Below are positions 1 to 8,427 of a DNA stretch of 64,000 nt, piece after piece (within the stretch, counting starts at the first letter, position 1; each line of letters starts with the position of its first letter). The position numbers and the translations under genes were made by a program. Source of the DNA: Chitinophaga filiformis. GTDB lineage: Bacteria; Bacteroidota; Bacteroidia; Chitinophagales; Chitinophagaceae. Under the pieces are notes generated by a model that did not search any database, was not told the origin of the DNA, and saw nothing but the letters and a program-made list of their open reading frames with translations. Location: NCBI RefSeq assembly GCF_023100805.1, contig NZ_CP095855.1, positions 6,737,001-6,801,000 of the forward strand. Reading direction: 5' to 3'.

Positions 1-83
1 GATTAAGCGTGAATATATCAAAAAACCGCGATTTCTGATATGAATACCCTCTATTCTTCTATATTAAAGGCCTATTACCCCTC

Positions 84-91
84 TATTTTTG
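84..91 (+). promoter_or_regulatory. Candidate Bacteroidota -7 promoter element
   Basis: The octamer TATTTTTG matches the TAnnTTTG -7 consensus of the Bacteroidota housekeeping sigma factor and lies about 30 bases before the first ATG of the FAD monooxygenase. I see no clear -33 element, so this is a weak call. Confidence 0.4.
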
Positions 92-122
92 CATCCAATA
101 ATTAGATTCAAAAACAGACAAT

Positions 123-1274
123 ATGGTAAATGAAGATTTCAATCAGGTACACAAACGCTTCAGCGTAATTATTGCCGGAGGAGGACTCGTAGGCATGACA
201 GCGGGAATCGCATTTAAGCGTATAGGCGCCGACGTCCGCGTTCTCGAACAGGCTCCTGAGATCAGAGCAGCAGGTGCTTCAATCAACCTTTGGAAAAACG
301 CACTTGATGTATTTGATGATCTGGGTATTGGTGAGCAGATCCGCTCAAATGGTGTTTCTGTGGATGCATGGTTTTATGATCCTGCCGGGCAACCTTACAG
401 GGCTGCTGGCTTCGATCCTGAAGATTATGCCTTCACTCTTTTTCCAAGACCAACATTGAACACGATCCTTGCAGATACAGTGGGAAAAGAAAATATACTG
501 CTAAACAGCAGACTGGCAAGCTTTGAGGAAGAAGACGACAAGATAACGGTAATATTGGCAGATGGCAGGAGGTTGAATGCCGATCTTTTAGTCGGCGCGG
601 ACGGCGTGTACTCTACAGTGCGCCAGCAAATGCTGCCAGGTTATCCGGCAAAGGAGCATAAAGGTCATCATGTCTGGAGAGGTGTTATTCCGATAAATGG
701 TCAGACAATTGAAAACACGATCCTGACCGTCGGCGCCGACAGGACCAGGGGCGGCTTAGCCAAAACTTCAGGCGACCAGGTATTTTGGATGATTAACCAA
801 TTTGACAGTTCTGATCCTATAGGAACAAAGAAAGAAGAAGCGCTGCGCCGCGCACAAAACCTCAATGACAGCGGCTGGGGAGAACCCCTGATCAGACTGA
901 TCGAATCCACCCCGGAAGAGAAAATTTTGTTTAATCAGATCATGTATGTTCCTGAGTTACCTTTTTGGGCATCAAAACGTGTTGCACTTATTGGCGATGC
1001 CGCACATGGACTTTCTCCCCACATTGCGGCTGGCGGTGCATTAGGTATCGAAGATGTAATGGTACTTATCAACGCTATAAAGCATGAAGCCAGTGTGCCT
1101 GCAGCACTCGATCGCTATCAGGCTCAGCGCATGCCTTATTTTGAGATAGTGCGTAAGTTTTCCGACGATGTGGAACAGTCAAAAGATTCGAAAGATTTTG
1201 CCACGCGATATGCTGCTTTTACTCATTGGATGCTCAACGACGGGTATAACGCTGCACGTTTGACGTCGTTTTGA
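123..1274 (+). CDS. FAD-dependent monooxygenase (PHBH fold)
   Basis: A flavoprotein monooxygenase of the p-hydroxybenzoate hydroxylase fold, which uses NAD(P)H and O2 to hydroxylate a small aromatic or polyketide-like substrate. The nucleotide-binding GGGLVG motif is at residues 19-24, the DG motif (GADGVYSTVR) near 157, and the GD motif binding the FAD ribityl chain (LIGDAAHGLSPHIAAGG) near 289. At 383 residues it is a normal length, without the C-terminal thioredoxin domain of phenol hydroxylases. The family includes tetracycline-modifying TetX, but substrate cannot be told from sequence here. The MFS exporter starts 30 bases downstream on the same strand, so a detoxification pair (modify plus export) is a reasonable inference. 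Confidence 0.88.
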   Translation: MVNEDFNQVHKRFSVIIAGGGLVGMTAGIAFKRIGADVRVLEQAPEIRAAGASINLWKNALDVFDDLGIGEQIRSNGVSVDAWFYDPAGQPYRAAGFDPEDYAFTLFPRPTLNTILADTVGKENILLNSRLASFEEEDDKITVILADGRRLNADLLVGADGVYSTVRQQMLPGYPAKEHKGHHVWRGVIPINGQTIENTILTVGADRTRGGLAKTSGDQVFWMINQFDSSDPIGTKKEEALRRAQNLNDSGWGEPLIRLIESTPEEKILFNQIMYVPELPFWASKRVALIGDAAHGLSPHIAAGGALGIEDVMVLINAIKHEASVPAALDRYQAQRMPYFEIVRKFSDDVEQSKDSKDFATRYAAFTHWMLNDGYNAARLTSF

Positions 1275-1304
1275 GTGCTAAAGGATTTACTATTATAAAC
1301 ACCG

Positions 1305-2558
1305 ATGTTTAGAAATCACACTCTTCGGGCTTTCCAAAACCGAAACTTCGCCTTGTTCTTTGCAGGTCAGTCTGTATCACAAATAGGCACATGGATGCAA
1401 CAGACCGCGGTGATCTGGATTATCTACACGACTACGCATTCCGCTTCTATGATAGGTGTAGCCGCATTTGCGCAGCTATTCCCAACATTTCTGCTTTCTA
1501 TTTTAGGAGGGGTAATTACAGACCGGCATAGCAGATATAGGATTTTGCTTTTTACCCAAATCGCAGCAATGATACAGGCAATATTGCTTGCCGCCTTAGT
1601 TTTCGCTAATTGTTATGTAGTATGGGAAATACTTTCACTTAGCATCCTTCTTGGTGCAATTAATGCGCTTGACGTACCGGCACGGCAAACGATTGTACAT
1701 GAAATGGTCAACGACAAAGAAGATCTGGCCAACGCAATTTCGCTTAATTCTGCAATGGCGAATCTGGCAAAGCTTATAGGGCCGGCATTGTCGGGGCTCA
1801 TCTTACAGCGTTTGGGTGCAGGTACCTGTTTTGCTATAAACGCGGGGAGTTATATTGCCGTGATCAGTTCCCTGCTGCTAATGAAGCTCCCGGAATCTCA
1901 GGCGTCTCCCATAAAGAAAAAAGTTATTTCCGAATTGGCAGAGGGGTTCAATTATCTTCGGCAAATGCCCGCTATTACCCTTGTTATTGTTCTGATCACT
2001 TTTCTGAGTCTGTTGATCTTGCCTTATGACACCTTGGAACCTGTCTTTGCTAAAGTGGTCTTTAAAGGGAATGCCTCTACTTATGGCTATATCAGTAGCA
2101 GCATAGGATTGGGAGCATTGACCGGCACACTACTGATTGCATCAGCGCCTAAAGGGATCAATCTAAGAAAGGTTGTGCTGATCAGCATTGCAATATTGGC
2201 CATTGGGTTGATCTTATTTTCCCGGATGGGAACCCTGAAACTTGCACTGCCGTTTGCCTTGATCTTAGGTATAGGATCAATAACGCCTATATCAACAAGT
2301 ATTGCAATTATTCAAATGGAGGCTCATCCACAGATGAGAGGCCGTGTGATGGGCTATGTGGTATTAGCGTTCTTCGGCATGTTACCACTCGGAAGTTTAC
2401 TAATCAGTACCCTTTCACAAAAAATAGGTGCGCCGGCAACGATGTTGTGCCAGGGAATTGCAGCCCTTCTGATCGCTACCGTCTTCTATAGGCTGTTTGG
2501 AAAAAACACTAAAGCGTCCGATATGAATTTGTATAATGAATACGAGATCCCGAATTAA
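1305..2558 (+). CDS. MFS transporter, EntS/MFS_3-like exporter
   Basis: A 417-residue major facilitator permease with about 12 hydrophobic segments. The loop after helix 2 carries a motif A-like GGVITDRHSRYRILL near residues 66-80. The start RNFALFFAGQSVSQIGTWMQ is typical of the MFS_3 (PF05977) group that includes the enterobactin exporter EntS; members usually expel small molecules by proton antiport. It lies between an FAD monooxygenase and an NAD(P)-binding reductase on the same strand with gaps of 30 and 50 bases, so the three may be co-transcribed. Substrate is unknown. Confidence 0.88.
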   Translation: MFRNHTLRAFQNRNFALFFAGQSVSQIGTWMQQTAVIWIIYTTTHSASMIGVAAFAQLFPTFLLSILGGVITDRHSRYRILLFTQIAAMIQAILLAALVFANCYVVWEILSLSILLGAINALDVPARQTIVHEMVNDKEDLANAISLNSAMANLAKLIGPALSGLILQRLGAGTCFAINAGSYIAVISSLLLMKLPESQASPIKKKVISELAEGFNYLRQMPAITLVIVLITFLSLLILPYDTLEPVFAKVVFKGNASTYGYISSSIGLGALTGTLLIASAPKGINLRKVVLISIAILAIGLILFSRMGTLKLALPFALILGIGSITPISTSIAIIQMEAHPQMRGRVMGYVVLAFFGMLPLGSLLISTLSQKIGAPATMLCQGIAALLIATVFYRLFGKNTKASDMNLYNEYEIPN

Positions 2559-2608
2559 AATAGCCTGGAAAAAAATCTTTAACGACAATTAATTTTAAAA
2601 AACAAGCA

Positions 2609-3235
2609 ATGAAATTAGCCATTATTGGAGCTTCTGCGGGAATAGGTGCAGAAACGGTGAATCTTGCATTAAAACGCGGGTATTCAGTCAGAGCACTTTC
2701 AAGAAATAACACGACTCTGCCTGAACATGATTCGCTAACTAAAGTAACAGGCACGGCCTTATCAACGGATGATCTTAAAACAACAATTGCTGGTACCGAT
2801 GCGGTGATCGTGACCGTTGGAACTAAAAAGAAGAAAGGTACGACATTGTTTTCAGACCTGGCAAAAGCGTTGTCGATGGCCACATCCGAATTAAATTACG
2901 GCGCCCCGGTAATTATTGTCACTGGCTTTGGAACAGGCGAAAGCGCTAGTTACTTAACTTTTTTCATGCGCCTTATCATTAATCTTTTACTAAAGGATCA
3001 GTATAAAGACAAAACGCTTTTGGAGGAAATAATATCTAAAAGTACTATTAATTGGGAATTTGTGAAGCCTGGGATGTTAACTAATGGTCCATTGACTTCA
3101 AACTACAAGGTGATAAGTAAATTATTTAAAGGGATAAAAATAAACAAGATTTCCAGAGCAGATGTAGCGGATTACCTTATTAAAGAGGTGGAAAATCCAA
3201 GGTTTTTACACCATCATATTGCGTTAACGGTCTAA
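2609..3235 (+). CDS. NAD(P)-binding oxidoreductase (atypical SDR, NmrA-like)
   Basis: A 208-residue single-domain Rossmann protein. The dinucleotide-binding motif is IIGASAGIGAETV at residues 4-16, followed by a short basic loop (RALSRN) suggesting NADP(H) preference. It lacks the YxxxK catalytic pair of classical SDRs, which fits the NAD(P)H-binding/NmrA-like group (PF13460), whose members act as reductases or redox sensors. It is the third gene of the plus-strand run starting with the monooxygenase. A reductive role beside the monooxygenase is inference only. Confidence 0.78.
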   Translation: MKLAIIGASAGIGAETVNLALKRGYSVRALSRNNTTLPEHDSLTKVTGTALSTDDLKTTIAGTDAVIVTVGTKKKKGTTLFSDLAKALSMATSELNYGAPVIIVTGFGTGESASYLTFFMRLIINLLLKDQYKDKTLLEEIISKSTINWEFVKPGMLTNGPLTSNYKVISKLFKGIKINKISRADVADYLIKEVENPRFLHHHIALTV

Positions 3236-3290
3236 GTCCTGTTGTGATTTTAATAAATGGTAGAAGGCGTGGATAGCAACAACGATTGAA

Positions 3291-4040
3291 TTAGGAAGAG
3301 GTATTGAAGTTCAGACGTTTTTGGAGATGCACCATGATGGTCTCAAAATAACGCGCCAGTTTGTTATTGATGCCGGCCAAGGATAATACGTTCTCTTTAA
3401 ACATGGACTGTATCTTGTCCAGCGCAACCTCGGTACCGCCCAATTCAATAATTGAATTTTCTTCGCCATTTATTTTGTCCGACTCCAGGTCGCTGATATC
3501 ATCCAATATCAGAGCATTTACCTTTACACACGACCATGCTTGGATAATGCGCTGTAGCAACTGTTCTTCTACAGGGATGTCGCATAACGTAAAGAAAAAG
3601 GCATCTGCCCGGTCGAGCGCCTTTACAGACGTTCCAAGTGTATATTGCAAAGTCTTTTCGTTGTTTAAATGCAGGAGTAGGTCATTGAAAAAAATGCTAT
3701 TTGCAACAGTTGGAGCATATAACACCTTACAGGCGCCAATAAAATCCTCGTAGCTGATCTGCTTTATTTCATATTTTGCCATCAGGTCAAATCCATCTTC
3801 CATTAGCCGGATATGCTTTTCATCCAGCAGGATGGGTCTTTCCACTCCGAGTTTATATTGTAGGTCGAAAAGGAAGGGAATAATGGTATAGCCTAATGAA
3901 TTGGGCAAATAAACATATTTTCCCTTCCAGAAATGGTTGTTATCAGGAGGGGTCCGGTCTGCAAAGAATGTGGCGATATCATAGTCAATACCATATTCAT
4001 CTGCCAGTTTTCTTTTGGTGATAGGGAGCATGTTACGCAA
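3291..4040 (-). CDS. Hypothetical protein with a DDxxD-type acidic motif
   Basis: A 249-residue, predicted soluble, mostly helical protein that I do not recognise. The notable feature is an acidic stretch near residues 180-188 (LILDDISDLESD) followed by KINGEENS. That resembles the second aspartate-rich, Mg-binding motif of class I isoprenoid synthases, but I see no matching first motif, so enzyme function is doubtful. An alternative start is Met4. The gene is divergent from the 129-residue unknown gene starting at 4102, with only 61 bases between, so they probably share a regulatory region. Confidence 0.6.
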   Translation of the reverse strand: MRNMLPITKRKLADEYGIDYDIATFFADRTPPDNNHFWKGKYVYLPNSLGYTIIPFLFDLQYKLGVERPILLDEKHIRLMEDGFDLMAKYEIKQISYEDFIGACKVLYAPTVANSIFFNDLLLHLNNEKTLQYTLGTSVKALDRADAFFFTLCDIPVEEQLLQRIIQAWSCVKVNALILDDISDLESDKINGEENSIIELGGTEVALDKIQSMFKENVLSLAGINNKLARYFETIMVHLQKRLNFNTSS

Positions 4041-4101
4041 ACTTAATATTGTTGTAAAAAATACGATTCTTTTACTTTATATTAGATAAAACCTTTGAAA
4101 G

Positions 4102-4491
4102 ATGCAAACCCAAACCCATCAACGCCCCATTGCTCAAATAGGCGAGCATGTAGGTATCGAACTAGGTACCAAATTAGTAAAAGATTATTTTGATGCTTAC
4201 CCCGAACAGGCCTATGGACATGTTATTGGCAGAGCTATTATGGACAAGATCCTGGCACAACCCGGTTGTGAAGGGGTTGTCATTTATCCTGCTTTAAATG
4301 AAAATGGCAAAAAGACGCTGGTATATGCCGGTATTGATGCCAACGGAAAAGCTATCGTAAAAATACCGATAGTAAAAACGGACGGTGCTATTCATTTTGA
4401 AGACGGAATCGTAGCCGACAGGTCCATTCCTTCCGGCGGTGACGAAGAAGGAATAGACCCGACAGAACCTGGCATCATTCCTGAGTGGTAA
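4102..4491 (+). CDS. Hypothetical protein, 129 aa
   Basis: A small acidic soluble protein without a signal peptide or membrane segment. The C-terminus is a loose acidic, proline- and glycine-containing tail (GGDEEGIDPTEPGIIPEW). I cannot assign a family. It is divergent from the 249-residue gene at 3291-4040 and is followed by a strong intrinsic terminator, so it is a single-gene transcript. A candidate -7-like CCTTTG box lies just ahead of the ATG. Confidence 0.6.
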   Translation: MQTQTHQRPIAQIGEHVGIELGTKLVKDYFDAYPEQAYGHVIGRAIMDKILAQPGCEGVVIYPALNENGKKTLVYAGIDANGKAIVKIPIVKTDGAIHFEDGIVADRSIPSGGDEEGIDPTEPGIIPEW

Positions 4492-4522
4492 CACCCATGT
4501 TTTGTTTCGTCAGTTAACGAGT

Positions 4523-4557
4523 AAAGCTGCCAGGTCCTTTGGTCCTGGCAGCTTTTT
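4523..4557 (+). terminator. Intrinsic terminator
   Basis: A perfect 12-bp inverted repeat (AAAGCTGCCAGG at 4523-4534, CCTGGCAGCTTT at 4544-4555) with a 9-base loop and a following T run, placed 30 bases after the stop of the 129-residue gene. It also separates that gene from the gasdermin-like operon. Confidence 0.85.
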
Positions 4558-4790
4558 GATGTGGGCTAAGCTCTTCCAAACAGTAACCTTCTGCTGCCTT
4601 CCAGCTACCGAAAGTGGCAGCCATACCCAGATTTACGGGCTTTTTTTTCCTGCACAACGAGAATTGGGAAGATTATAAAAAACACGGTTCGAAAAATACA
4701 AACTAGTTGGTATTGCTACAAAATGCTAATCTAAGCATCTTTGTTTTTTAGGGTATTACTATGCTGAACAAACTTCAAATCAAATTAACC

Positions 4791-5606
4791 ATGAGTATCC
4801 AGAAATTACTTTGTGACGAAGTCCACTTTAATTATCCGCAATATTTCGCAAACTTTCCGCCAAACACACCTCTTAGAATCGGAGACTTCGGCTATCTTGA
4901 CAGAAAAATTTTCCAACACGAAAGCAATATCGAGGTGGCCTTCGGCATAAGCCCCGGAAAGCCAAGAGCAGGGAACCTTGCGAATGTGGAATTTAAATCT
5001 AAATCGGGTGTTGCCGTCAAAACATCAGGAAATATCCAACTAGATACAAATACCGGAGTAGATCAATTCGGCGAAGCAGTGATAGAATTTAAAAGGGCGA
5101 ACGGGGTTTTCTTCATGGCCACCGGTTGTAAAGTAAAAATTATTGAAGACAAAGCGACTCTCGCCCAAAAACTAATAGATCTTTTTGAACGTGACCGATG
5201 GAAATCAGAATATGTAGTAGTCACTTCAATAATTGAGGTGCAAACGCTTAATCTTTTTATTTCTGATACAGCGAACGCTTCTATAAAGTTAAAGGCGCAT
5301 TCAGATAGCCCTCATCTTGATGTGTTTAGCGCAGGCGCTAAATGTACTGTCATCAATGAAACGGGAATTGCCAATAAATGGGTGACAGCTGAAAATACTA
5401 CTCCGCTGATTGGTCTCTCTAAAATTTCAAGAAAATTCTTCTTTGGAGAACCGGTGTTCAAAGTAAGTTATTTGGTTGGTGGCGAAAACAATGGAACTGA
5501 GAATCTTGATGAGCTTAAAAATGAAGTAAAATTATCAGGCAGATCTTTCGCGGAGACCTTTGACCTCCTGCCTATTGATGATCGTGACAATCTTTCTCCG
5601 TTATGA
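4791..5606 (+). CDS. Putative bacterial gasdermin-like pore-forming protein
   Basis: A 271-residue protein from the ATG at 4791; an upstream ATG at 4761 would add 10 residues. I prefer the inner start because it places Cys8 (MSIQKLLC) near the N-terminus, where bacterial gasdermins carry a lipidated cysteine. The order of elements follows the gasdermin N-domain as I recall it: PLRIGDFGYL near the start, a charged helix (ATLAQKLIDLFERDR), then SEYVVVTSIIEVQTLNLF (compare the YVVTEVL strand of GSDMD), alternating beta-strands, TPLIGLSKI, and a final VFKVSYL strand. A tail of about 45 residues could be the short inhibitory C-terminus. In this family, protease cleavage of the tail releases a membrane pore. 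The stop overlaps the next start by 4 bp (ATGA). This is remembered similarity, not a search result. Confidence 0.55.
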   Translation: MSIQKLLCDEVHFNYPQYFANFPPNTPLRIGDFGYLDRKIFQHESNIEVAFGISPGKPRAGNLANVEFKSKSGVAVKTSGNIQLDTNTGVDQFGEAVIEFKRANGVFFMATGCKVKIIEDKATLAQKLIDLFERDRWKSEYVVVTSIIEVQTLNLFISDTANASIKLKAHSDSPHLDVFSAGAKCTVINETGIANKWVTAENTTPLIGLSKISRKFFFGEPVFKVSYLVGGENNGTENLDELKNEVKLSGRSFAETFDLLPIDDRDNLSPL

Positions 5607-6598
5607 GAACCTGCTGTAAAAATAGAATAACAAATATCTACCTGGATTTTCTCAAAAAAAACTCAGGAAACACATCTATTTTAGACGCTCGAATTAAACA
5701 GCTTTTCGAAAAATTCTCCGGCTGCTCCCTTTTTTTCAGAAGCTACGCTGAAATAAGAACTGCCAATCTAAAAAACAATGTCACCGCCCAGGCTATTACC
5801 TTTCGTTGTCCGGAATGTCGGGACAATGCAACTTTGGTCATTATTAACGCACCTTTGCTTTTACTTATCTGGCGAATTGCCACATTTTTTATGGGACAGA
5901 TTGCTCGCTGGGAATTTGAAGACAACAAGATAATTATTGAAAAAAGACCGCCGGATGAAGATCTTAAATCAGCATTTGAAAAAATGCTCGATGAATATTT
6001 GAGTGGTGATACATTGGATCCTCTAATAGTTGAAGAAGAACTTGAAAAACTTAATGGAATCCCCGAACACTGTAAAGAGGTATTCTTTAATGCTATAGAC
6101 TATGCACAAATGTGGGTAGTAGCTCACGAGGTTGCTCACGCCATCTCCAAAGACATTTTATCAATAGCACTCCCCGAGTTCGCTGCTATACGTGAAGGAT
6201 CAGAAAACTTCGTTGAAGGATTTAATTTGTATTCAAGTGTAGCTGCCAAGTGGGAAGAAGAATTTAACGCGGATCTGACTGCTATTCTTATTCTGTTTAC
6301 CACGGAAGGAAAACGATTAAATATAAACATGGATGACGTGTATAACCGGGAAATGATTGCATCTCAAATAGCAGGGGGCGTAGGCCTTGCCTGCGATGTA
6401 ATGTACCACATTGTTCGAAAAAACTTTCCTTATTACAATGCAGACGCCAATGATCTTGAGCACCCCCCCCTTGAAATCAGATGGGCTGTAGCCAAAAACT
6501 ATATTACACATATTAGCACACCCCGCCCGACAGTTTCCCTCTTTTATATTGCAGAAACAATCGGTATAATATCGGCATCGTTAACAAAATGTCTGTAA
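5603..6598 (+). CDS. HExxH/ExxAD metallopeptidase, partner of the gasdermin-like protein
   Basis: A 331-residue zinc metallopeptidase of the gluzincin type. HEVAH is at residues 175-179 (two zinc His and the catalytic Glu), EFNAD at 220-224 fits the ExxAD third-ligand motif, and EHPPLEIR near 286-293 resembles the conserved HPP..R stretch of M48 and Lit-like (U49) peptidases. Lit is a phage-exclusion protease, so a defence role would fit. The N-terminal half has CPEC at 69-72 and a hydrophobic stretch (APLLLLIW) that may be buried or membrane-associated. It is translationally coupled to the upstream gene by a 4-bp overlap. The likely job is activating cleavage of the upstream protein on infection; this is inference from operon logic. 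Confidence 0.65.
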   Translation: MRTCCKNRITNIYLDFLKKNSGNTSILDARIKQLFEKFSGCSLFFRSYAEIRTANLKNNVTAQAITFRCPECRDNATLVIINAPLLLLIWRIATFFMGQIARWEFEDNKIIIEKRPPDEDLKSAFEKMLDEYLSGDTLDPLIVEEELEKLNGIPEHCKEVFFNAIDYAQMWVVAHEVAHAISKDILSIALPEFAAIREGSENFVEGFNLYSSVAAKWEEEFNADLTAILILFTTEGKRLNINMDDVYNREMIASQIAGGVGLACDVMYHIVRKNFPYYNADANDLEHPPLEIRWAVAKNYITHISTPRPTVSLFYIAETIGIISASLTKCL

Positions 6599-6982
6599 GT
6601 ACAACTTGACTGAATAAGGGAAATTCATTTAAAACCGTTACTCCAGGTATCTGAAGCAATTTAATGCTGCAAACAAACCCAGACACGTTCCGTGCATTTG
6701 AAAAGATTATCTAATATTATATTATCTATCTTTCGAACTGCTTTGTTTCGAATACAACAAGCTGTTATCTGTGGTTCGAACAACAATACCGATGCATGTG
6801 TGTATACTGGATTATCGCTTAAACCTACAATTATTTATACTGTAGTACTACATTTGTCACGAGTCATGTCATCTTCTTTTAACGTACACTCACCGCCGTG
6901 TTGCACATCCTACGCGTTGCATTTCTTACTTAAGTTCACGGTCCGGCAAATAGTTCCCGTCGATGCATTTGTAGGCCTATTT
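6599..6982. other. AT-rich intergenic region, no gene seen
   Basis: The 384 bases between the convergent metallopeptidase and NTF2-like genes hold no convincing coding sequence. The one open frame (6692-6994, plus) has no family resemblance and an unlikely composition, and I found no clear terminator hairpin. Confidence 0.5.
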
Positions 6983-7321
6983 TTAATGTATTAAATCTGC
7001 TTTTGCAAAGGCTATTTTTCCATTCCGAAATCTAAGGTCAAAGGTCCCGCCAATTTTCCCTTCCGGAAAATCACCTGTAAATTCAACTTCCAGGTGAGCG
7101 TTTTCACTATCCACCACCACAAGTCTGACAATTCTGCTTTGTGTATTGTAACCTATAAAATAGCTATCGAAATAATCTTTTATGCCTTTATGGCCTATGA
7201 ATTTTCTGCCTACCGATGGATCGTCTAAAACTGCATCCGGCAGATAAAAATCAAGATATCTGTTTGTATCAAAGGCATTGCTGGCGGCTATCCAGTTATG
7301 AATCTGATCGTGTATGTTCAT
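6983..7321 (-). CDS. SnoaL/NTF2-like protein
   Basis: A 112-residue protein of the nuclear transport factor 2-like fold, starting MNIHDQIHNWIAASN. Landmarks are the opening helix, FYLPDAVLDDPSVG, FIGHKGIKDYFDSYF and the terminal strand GTFDLRFRNGKI. I take the start at 7321 because the upstream in-frame extension to 7435 reads unlike the family and would nearly abut the AraC gene. Members are small cone-shaped proteins, some polyketide cyclases or dehydratases, many unassigned. It lies 117 bases downstream of the AraC regulator and is probably cotranscribed with it and the SDR gene. Confidence 0.75.
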   Translation of the reverse strand: MNIHDQIHNWIAASNAFDTNRYLDFYLPDAVLDDPSVGRKFIGHKGIKDYFDSYFIGYNTQSRIVRLVVVDSENAHLEVEFTGDFPEGKIGGTFDLRFRNGKIAFAKADLIH

Positions 7322-7438
7322 GTTTTTATTGTTTAGAGTGGGACCGGCAGGATTGACTCCCTGCAAACGAATATGCGGAGCCCGCAATGCTCCTGCTACG
7401 GGTATTGCTCCCCGGATGTCATTTTTACTGAGCAAGGG

Positions 7439-8356
7439 TCAATTCAATAAACGCTTTCTGTAACCGGAAGGAGACAGCGTGGTTTTACTTTTGAATAGCT
7501 TGTTGAAAGACTGTGGATGTTCAAACCCCAGGTAATATGATATTTCGGCGATTGTTAGTTCATCTTTTGCCAGGTACTCCTTGGCTTTTTCAATCACTTT
7601 TTCATGGATGAACTGTTGCGTATTCAACCCGATCAGATGCCTCAGTAAATCACTCAGGTAACGGGGTGTTACATGCAGCGCTTCCGCCAGGGCATTAACG
7701 GATGGTAATCCTTTCATCAGGGACTTGTCATTGTTAAAATATTCATCCAGTTGCTTTTCCAATTGGCTAAGTAAATCGTTATTTATAGCCTTCCGCGTCA
7801 GAAACTGCCTGTCATAAAAACGGCTGGCATAGTTAAGGAGCAATTCAATCTGTGAAATCATCACATCCTGGCTGAATTTGTCCATTCTTTCATTGAGCTC
7901 ATCCTGGATGAACGCATAGATGCTCAGGATCGTTGCTTTTTCCTTTTCAGACAGGTACAATGCTTCCGCAGCCGAGTAACTGAAAAAGCCGTATTGTTTG
8001 ATCTTAGCATTCAGGGAATAAGGACGCAGGAAATCGGGATGTATATGCAGGGACATCCCGCTGTAGTCGGCTTCCTCATCCTGCATGCGCAATAGTTGCC
8101 CGGGGGCGATGAATGACATCCCTCCTTCTTCAAAATCATAATTTCCCTGTCCGTATTTCAACTGGCCTGAGAAATGGGTTTTAAAAGAGATCTTGTAAAA
8201 ATCCAATATTATACCCTGTTCAAAATCCACCGGATCAAACACTGCCTTACCATAATCCAGGATGCTCAGAAGTGGATGCTTAGGAGCAGCTTGCCCCATT
8301 GCTTTATGCAGCTGGGCGATTGAATGAAATATGACAGGTTGCTTCTTCATTTCCAT
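7439..8356 (-). CDS. AraC-family transcriptional regulator
   Basis: A 305-residue regulator with an N-terminal cupin-like sensing region and a C-terminal double helix-turn-helix from about residue 205. The second HTH has the conserved LTIAEISYYLGFEHPQSFNK and closes with the family signature LSPSGYRKR. It sits between an SDR gene upstream and an NTF2-like gene downstream on the same strand, a common arrangement in Bacteroidota where the regulator controls the adjacent reductase. Met1 and Met3 are equally plausible starts. Confidence 0.88.
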   Translation of the reverse strand: MEMKKQPVIFHSIAQLHKAMGQAAPKHPLLSILDYGKAVFDPVDFEQGIILDFYKISFKTHFSGQLKYGQGNYDFEEGGMSFIAPGQLLRMQDEEADYSGMSLHIHPDFLRPYSLNAKIKQYGFFSYSAAEALYLSEKEKATILSIYAFIQDELNERMDKFSQDVMISQIELLLNYASRFYDRQFLTRKAINNDLLSQLEKQLDEYFNNDKSLMKGLPSVNALAEALHVTPRYLSDLLRHLIGLNTQQFIHEKVIEKAKEYLAKDELTIAEISYYLGFEHPQSFNKLFKSKTTLSPSGYRKRLLN

Positions 8357-8382
8357 GTGAAGTTAATTATTTCCGGAAACAT

Positions 8383-8418
8383 GATTCCTGCTGCGGCTTA
8401 TCAGCTACAACAGGAATC
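8383..8418 (-). terminator. Candidate hairpin between SDR and AraC genes
   Basis: GATTCCTG (8383-8390) pairs with CAGGAATC (8411-8418), extendable by G-U pairs on the minus strand, in the 71-base gap after the SDR stop. There is no strong T run, so it may attenuate rather than terminate transcription. Confidence 0.4.
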
Positions 8419-8427
8419 ACCATCAAT

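Noticed and set aside
6692..6994. 100-codon open frame on the plus strand
   Set aside because: Composition is unlike the surrounding genes, there is no family resemblance, and it overlaps the end of the NTF2-like gene.
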